From the NCBI GenBank assembly GCA_023410875.1, contig JAEYPH010000047.1, positions 1-16,129 on the forward strand: a stretch of 16,129 nucleotides of DNA, in the 5' to 3' direction. The DNA comes from Bacillota bacterium (GTDB lineage Bacteria; Bacillota; Clostridia; Christensenellales; UMGS416). The position numbers and the translations under genes were made by a program. The notes below the pieces were generated by a model that saw only the letters and a list, made by a program, of their open reading frames with translations, searched no databases and was not told the DNA's origin. This document shows positions 13,728 to 16,129 of the stretch, piece after piece (position 1 is the first letter of the stretch; each line of letters opens with the position of its first letter).

Positions 13728-13824
13728 TTTCTGACTTGAGTTCCCCATATTTGTTGCGGCGGGTGGAAGGTGGGTTTATGGGGCTGTTTTTTCGTTTTGG
13801 GTTGCGCGCTTTCTTATTAGCCAT
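13723..13824 (-). CDS. 33-residue highly basic small protein
   Basis: A short gene reading MANKKARNPKRK, then a proline/asparagine-rich middle (NSPINPPSTRRN) and KYGELKSEK, stop TAG 13723-13725. Support comes from GAGGTG 6 bases before the ATG, a terminator folded around its stop, and isolation between two unrelated genes, each element in the right place for a one-gene unit. It has about 11 Lys/Arg in 33 residues, no cysteine and no membrane segment, so a nucleic-acid-binding, ribosome-associated or spore-type small protein is conceivable. I do not recognise the family with certainty, and the function is unknown. A clear promoter is not seen in the 115 bases upstream, though TTGAAG and TTGCCA -35-like boxes occur. 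Confidence 0.65.
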   Translation of the reverse strand: MANKKARNPKRKNSPINPPSTRRNKYGELKSEK

Positions 13825-13939
13825 GGTTTTCACCTCGGATTTAGTTTAAGTCGATGCCAACGGATTATTCTGGCAATTTATACTTCAACAGAGAGGAAAC
13901 ACCGATTCAAAAGCACAAGCAAGAGCTGTTTCTGTCCCT

Positions 13940-15166
13940 TTACCGTCCAAACTCCATCAGCCACGACGGGTAAATGTTCTCGAAAAAATCCTTGCCTTCC
14001 TTGTCCGGCCCAACGGCGGTGTAGGCCAGGCCGAAGTCGGCACAGTTGGTGGCCCCCTGATCCGTTACCTTGAATGCCCACTTGTGCTGGCTCACGTGCC
14101 GGTCATAACCGGCCTTGGCGATGTCCAGCGCTGTCTTGCCACCGAAGGCCGGCAGCGGCACGTTCCAGTCCATACGCACCCGGTTCTCCTTGTAGAGGTG
14201 CAGATAGCACTTGCTGACCTGCCACGTGCCGTACTTTAGTGCGGATTCCGGCGCCTGGTCAGCATCGGCGGCGTGCTCTATGGCCTCCAGCGTGGCCGAG
14301 GCCGTCAGGCGATGCATGCCGTGGCCGTATTCACCCTTCAGGTCGTGGGTCACGATGACCTTGGGGCGCAGCATGCGGATCTGCTCGGTGATAAAGTCCA
14401 CCGTCTTATCCCGCCCCCAGGCTTTCTCGGCCTGGGCCAGGGTCTCGGTCAGCTTGTCGGGGAACAGGTTCAACACCGGATAGCTGCGCACGCCCACAGT
14501 CCACAGGCAGTCCAGCTCCTCGCTGGCCCTCAGGCGGTTGCTGTGGGCCATGATGAGCACCGCCGTGCTGAGCTTGCGCTGGCCGGCGTAGGTCGGCAGC
14601 GTGCCGCCCATGAAAAGCACCTCGTCGTCGGGGTGGGCGCTGATGACCAGCAGATCCACACCCCGGGCCGTGGGCTCCCACACCTGCACAGATTCGGGCA
14701 GCACACCCTGCCCCCACACGGAAAGCTCCCGCAAGGCCACACCGCCATCATTGCGAATCTCCAGACGCACGGTGTCATGGGCGCCGGGCACCGCCGCGTA
14801 ATCATGGAACATGCCGCGGTCTTCCGCAGTGCACAGCGTCTGCCAGTTGCCGCTGCTATCGGGGGCCAGCAGCGCCCACTCCTCAGGCGGCGCGTCCCAG
14901 TTCAGCGCGATGCCCTGTATGTCCTGCCCGGCCTTAATATCAATGGTCTGTGTGTCGTCCTTGGAGCTGCGCCACACCGACGCGAATTTGCCGTCGTGGG
15001 CCTTCACGAAGCCGCTCTGGTTGCTGGATACGGTGTATTGCGCCTCCGCGGTCAGGTCGGCGGCCTGGCTGGGCGCGGCGACGGCAGCGGTGGTCGCCGG
15101 AGCCGTCGCAACGGCCACCAGCAGCAAACACAACAAAAGCGCGGCCCGGCGAATGTATGCCATCAT
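13940..15166 (-). CDS. Secreted PIG-L/LmbE-family zinc deacetylase with N-terminal discoidin-like domain
   Basis: A 408-residue exported protein. Residues 1 to about 33 form a signal peptide (RR, then a Leu/Ala-rich core, cleavage near AVAA or SQA); no lipobox is evident. A beta-rich segment (about 36-165, ending LRELSVWGQG) resembles an F5/8 type C/discoidin-like binding module. The catalytic PIG-L domain follows, with VISAHPDDEVLFMGG (about 174-188, His and Asp for zinc) and HDLKGEYGHGMHRL (about 271-284, third zinc ligand His). The family removes acetyl from N-acetylglucosamine-type substrates. Being secreted, this member probably acts on wall or external glycans, an inference. The start is ATG 15166 or the next codon ATG 15163; the ribosome site (GTGGTG) is weak. 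It is a single gene with no clear terminator. Confidence 0.87.
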   Translation of the reverse strand: MMAYIRRAALLLCLLLVAVATAPATTAAVAAPSQAADLTAEAQYTVSSNQSGFVKAHDGKFASVWRSSKDDTQTIDIKAGQDIQGIALNWDAPPEEWALLAPDSSGNWQTLCTAEDRGMFHDYAAVPGAHDTVRLEIRNDGGVALRELSVWGQGVLPESVQVWEPTARGVDLLVISAHPDDEVLFMGGTLPTYAGQRKLSTAVLIMAHSNRLRASEELDCLWTVGVRSYPVLNLFPDKLTETLAQAEKAWGRDKTVDFITEQIRMLRPKVIVTHDLKGEYGHGMHRLTASATLEAIEHAADADQAPESALKYGTWQVSKCYLHLYKENRVRMDWNVPLPAFGGKTALDIAKAGYDRHVSQHKWAFKVTDQGATNCADFGLAYTAVGPDKEGKDFFENIYPSWLMEFGR

Positions 15167-15198
15167 AACACCACTTTTTTACTAAGAGTCTTGTGCTT

Positions 15199-15227
15199 AT
15201 CTTAACTCACAGATCAGAAAGCCGCAA
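15199..15227 (-). promoter_or_regulatory. Possible promoter of the PIG-L deacetylase gene
   Basis: On the minus strand TTGCGG (15222-15227) and TAAGAT (15199-15204) are 17 bases apart, about 33 bases before ATG 15166. The match is moderate. Confidence 0.4.
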
Positions 15228-15331
15228 CTATACCTTATTGAGTTTATATACAGCATCTTTATCGGTTTAAATAGTGTAACTCATAGACTTAATATTCTGT
15301 CGTTTTCGGACTTATTGTTCCGTTTTTAGTA

Positions 15332-15360
15332 ATGACAAATGCGAACAATAGATATATAAT
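15332..15360 (+). promoter_or_regulatory. Strong sigma-A-type promoter of the YkvA-like gene
   Basis: ATGACA (15332-15337) and a perfect TATAAT (15355-15360) are 17 bases apart, 24 bases before the ribosome binding site of the next gene. The surrounding 15167-15381 gap is AT-rich and otherwise holds only the divergent promoter. Confidence 0.7.
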
Positions 15361-15399
15361 TCGAATATCATCATAACTAGTATGGAGGTAGTAGTCTTA

Positions 15400-15831
15400 A
15401 TGGAAGGCAATGGTGAGCGCAATAGCTTCAAGGATTTTTTTGCAAAGTTCTTCAGTAAAAACAAAAGCAAGGCAGAAGAATATCTCAATGACCAAGAAAA
15501 AGCCAAAGAGCTTCTTGGTAATGCATCAAAAAAAGCAGAAGCAAACAAAGGTCCAATAGATGGTATATTTGAAACAATCCAGCTAGTCTTCTCGCTTATT
15601 AAGGATTATTCAATAGGTAGATACAAAGTAATCCCATACAAATCAATCCTTTTGCTTGTCGTTGCTATTATCTACTTTGTTAGTCCGATTGATGCGATTT
15701 TCGATGTAATTCCCATTCTAGGCTTAATAGATGACGCTGCTGTATTGGGTTTTGTTTTTCTACAGCTGAAATCCGACTTAGATTGCTACAAGGAATGGAA
15801 GACGACGACACAACAAGATTCTGGAATGTAA
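15400..15831 (+). CDS. YkvA-family (DUF1232) membrane protein
   Basis: A 143-residue protein. A charged, Lys/Glu-rich N-terminal half (1-50) is followed by an amphipathic segment and then the DUF1232 core, PYKSILLLVVAIIYFVSPID running into DVIPILGLIDDAAVLGFV (about 79-118), which matches the family pattern 'Y.i.piDlIPD..PvlG.lDD'. It has one or two membrane helices, so it is probably in the inner membrane. The biochemical role of YkvA proteins is not established. ATG 15400 was chosen because GGAGG (15384-15388) lies 11 bases upstream; ATG 15382 overlaps that site and has no site of its own. One sampled line is about 35% GC, in contrast to the GC-rich genes to the left, so it may be of different origin. 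Confidence 0.8.
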   Translation: MEGNGERNSFKDFFAKFFSKNKSKAEEYLNDQEKAKELLGNASKKAEANKGPIDGIFETIQLVFSLIKDYSIGRYKVIPYKSILLLVVAIIYFVSPIDAIFDVIPILGLIDDAAVLGFVFLQLKSDLDCYKEWKTTTQQDSGM

Positions 15832-15922
15832 TGATGTCCGTAGTTAAGCATGTGAGTTGTAAAATGAAATGTCGCAGAGGGTAAAAAAGAGACCCACCTA
15901 ACCGACCAGACGGCTACAATGA

Positions 15923-15945
15923 AGTTGCAACACAAAAAAGCAACT
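15923..15945 (+). repeat. Hairpin in the leader of the IS30 transposase
   Basis: AGTTGC (15923-15928) pairs with GCAACT (15940-15945) across an A-rich 11-base loop, ending one base before the GAGGTG ribosome site. It may be part of the element's left end or limit transposase translation. The terminal inverted repeat cannot be fixed without the right end. Confidence 0.4.
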
Positions 15946-15956
15946 GAGGTGGCAAG

Positions 15957-16129
15957 ATGGGTCGAGCACAGGATACCAAAAAAGAAGGCAAGTGGGAACA
16001 GCTAAAAGAGAAAGACAGGTACCAAATCGAGGCATTGGCCCGCGCCGGAGTAGGAACGGGAGCTATAGCCAGGCAACTGAACCATAATAGGCGGACGATA
16101 CAGCGAGAACTCAAACGAGGGAAAGTGAC
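15957..16129 (+). CDS. IS30-family transposase, N-terminal part (partial, cut by window end)
   Basis: An open frame of 57 codons runs from ATG 15957 off the right edge. Its text KWEQLKEKDRYQIEALARAG, then GTGAIARQLNHNRRTIQREL and KRGKV, matches the N-terminal helix-turn-helix (HTH_38) of IS30-type transposases, pattern 'l...eR..Ie.l...g.s...IA..lgrs..TI.REi.RG'. GAGGTG lies 7 bases before the start. The DDE catalytic domain lies outside the window, so intactness is unknown. The element's left end should lie within about 15832-15920, after the YkvA-like gene, where no other gene is seen. Confidence 0.8.
   Translation, partial: MGRAQDTKKEGKWEQLKEKDRYQIEALARAGVGTGAIARQLNHNRRTIQRELKRGKV

Noticed and set aside
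15307..15327. Small hairpin CGGA...TCCG followed by TTTTT
   Set aside because: The stem is only 4 bp and no plus-strand gene ends before it, so a terminator role is not supported.
1..16129. CRISPR arrays, tRNA or rRNA genes, phage or defence modules
   Set aside because: No spaced direct repeats, cloverleaf-like segments, rRNA-like conserved blocks or recognisable defence proteins were seen on reading both strands.

Overview
The window looks like chromosomal DNA from a Bacillota (Clostridia-like) bacterium of above-average GC for that group. This rests on strong AGGAGG-type ribosome binding sites, sigma-A-type promoters, a TM287/288-type heterodimeric ABC exporter, a Tet(M)-like GTPase and an AdhR-like MerR regulator. 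The genus cannot be named from sequence alone. Composition is mosaic. Sampled 60-base lines are about 68% GC in the ABC exporter, 43% in the membrane glycosyltransferase, 50% in the uroporphyrinogen-decarboxylase-like gene and 35% in the YkvA-like gene. Transposase fragments sit at both window edges (IS110 family at the left, IS30 family at the right), so this is a patchwork segment and not one coherent pathway.

Left part (1-4481): the end of an IS110 transposase and a structured non-coding tail, followed by a minus-strand operon. The operon runs from a good promoter at 4453-4481 through two ABC exporter half-transporters to a small HAD-family protein. The first half-transporter has degenerate catalytic residues and the second has canonical ones, so the pair should form an asymmetric heterodimeric exporter.

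Middle (4482-10754): two plus-strand genes are translationally coupled by an ATGA overlap, an AT-richer polytopic GT-C-type glycosyltransferase and a GC-rich Tet(M)/EF-G-like ribosomal protection GTPase. A YicI-type GH31 alpha-xylosidase follows and ends in a strong terminator.

Right part (10755-16129): an AdhR-like MerR regulator is divergent from a double GNAT acetyltransferase, with a palindromic operator between them. Next come a uroporphyrinogen-decarboxylase-like methyltransferase, a 33-residue basic micro-gene with its own terminator, a secreted PIG-L zinc deacetylase (all minus strand), a YkvA/DUF1232 membrane protein and the start of an IS30 transposase.

No CRISPR array, rRNA, tRNA, phage module or recognised defence island is visible. 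The most unusual points are the glycosyltransferase/Tet(M)-like coupling across a sharp composition change, the 33-codon gene, the orphan Shine-Dalgarno site beside the MerR operator, and the structured tail of the IS110 element.
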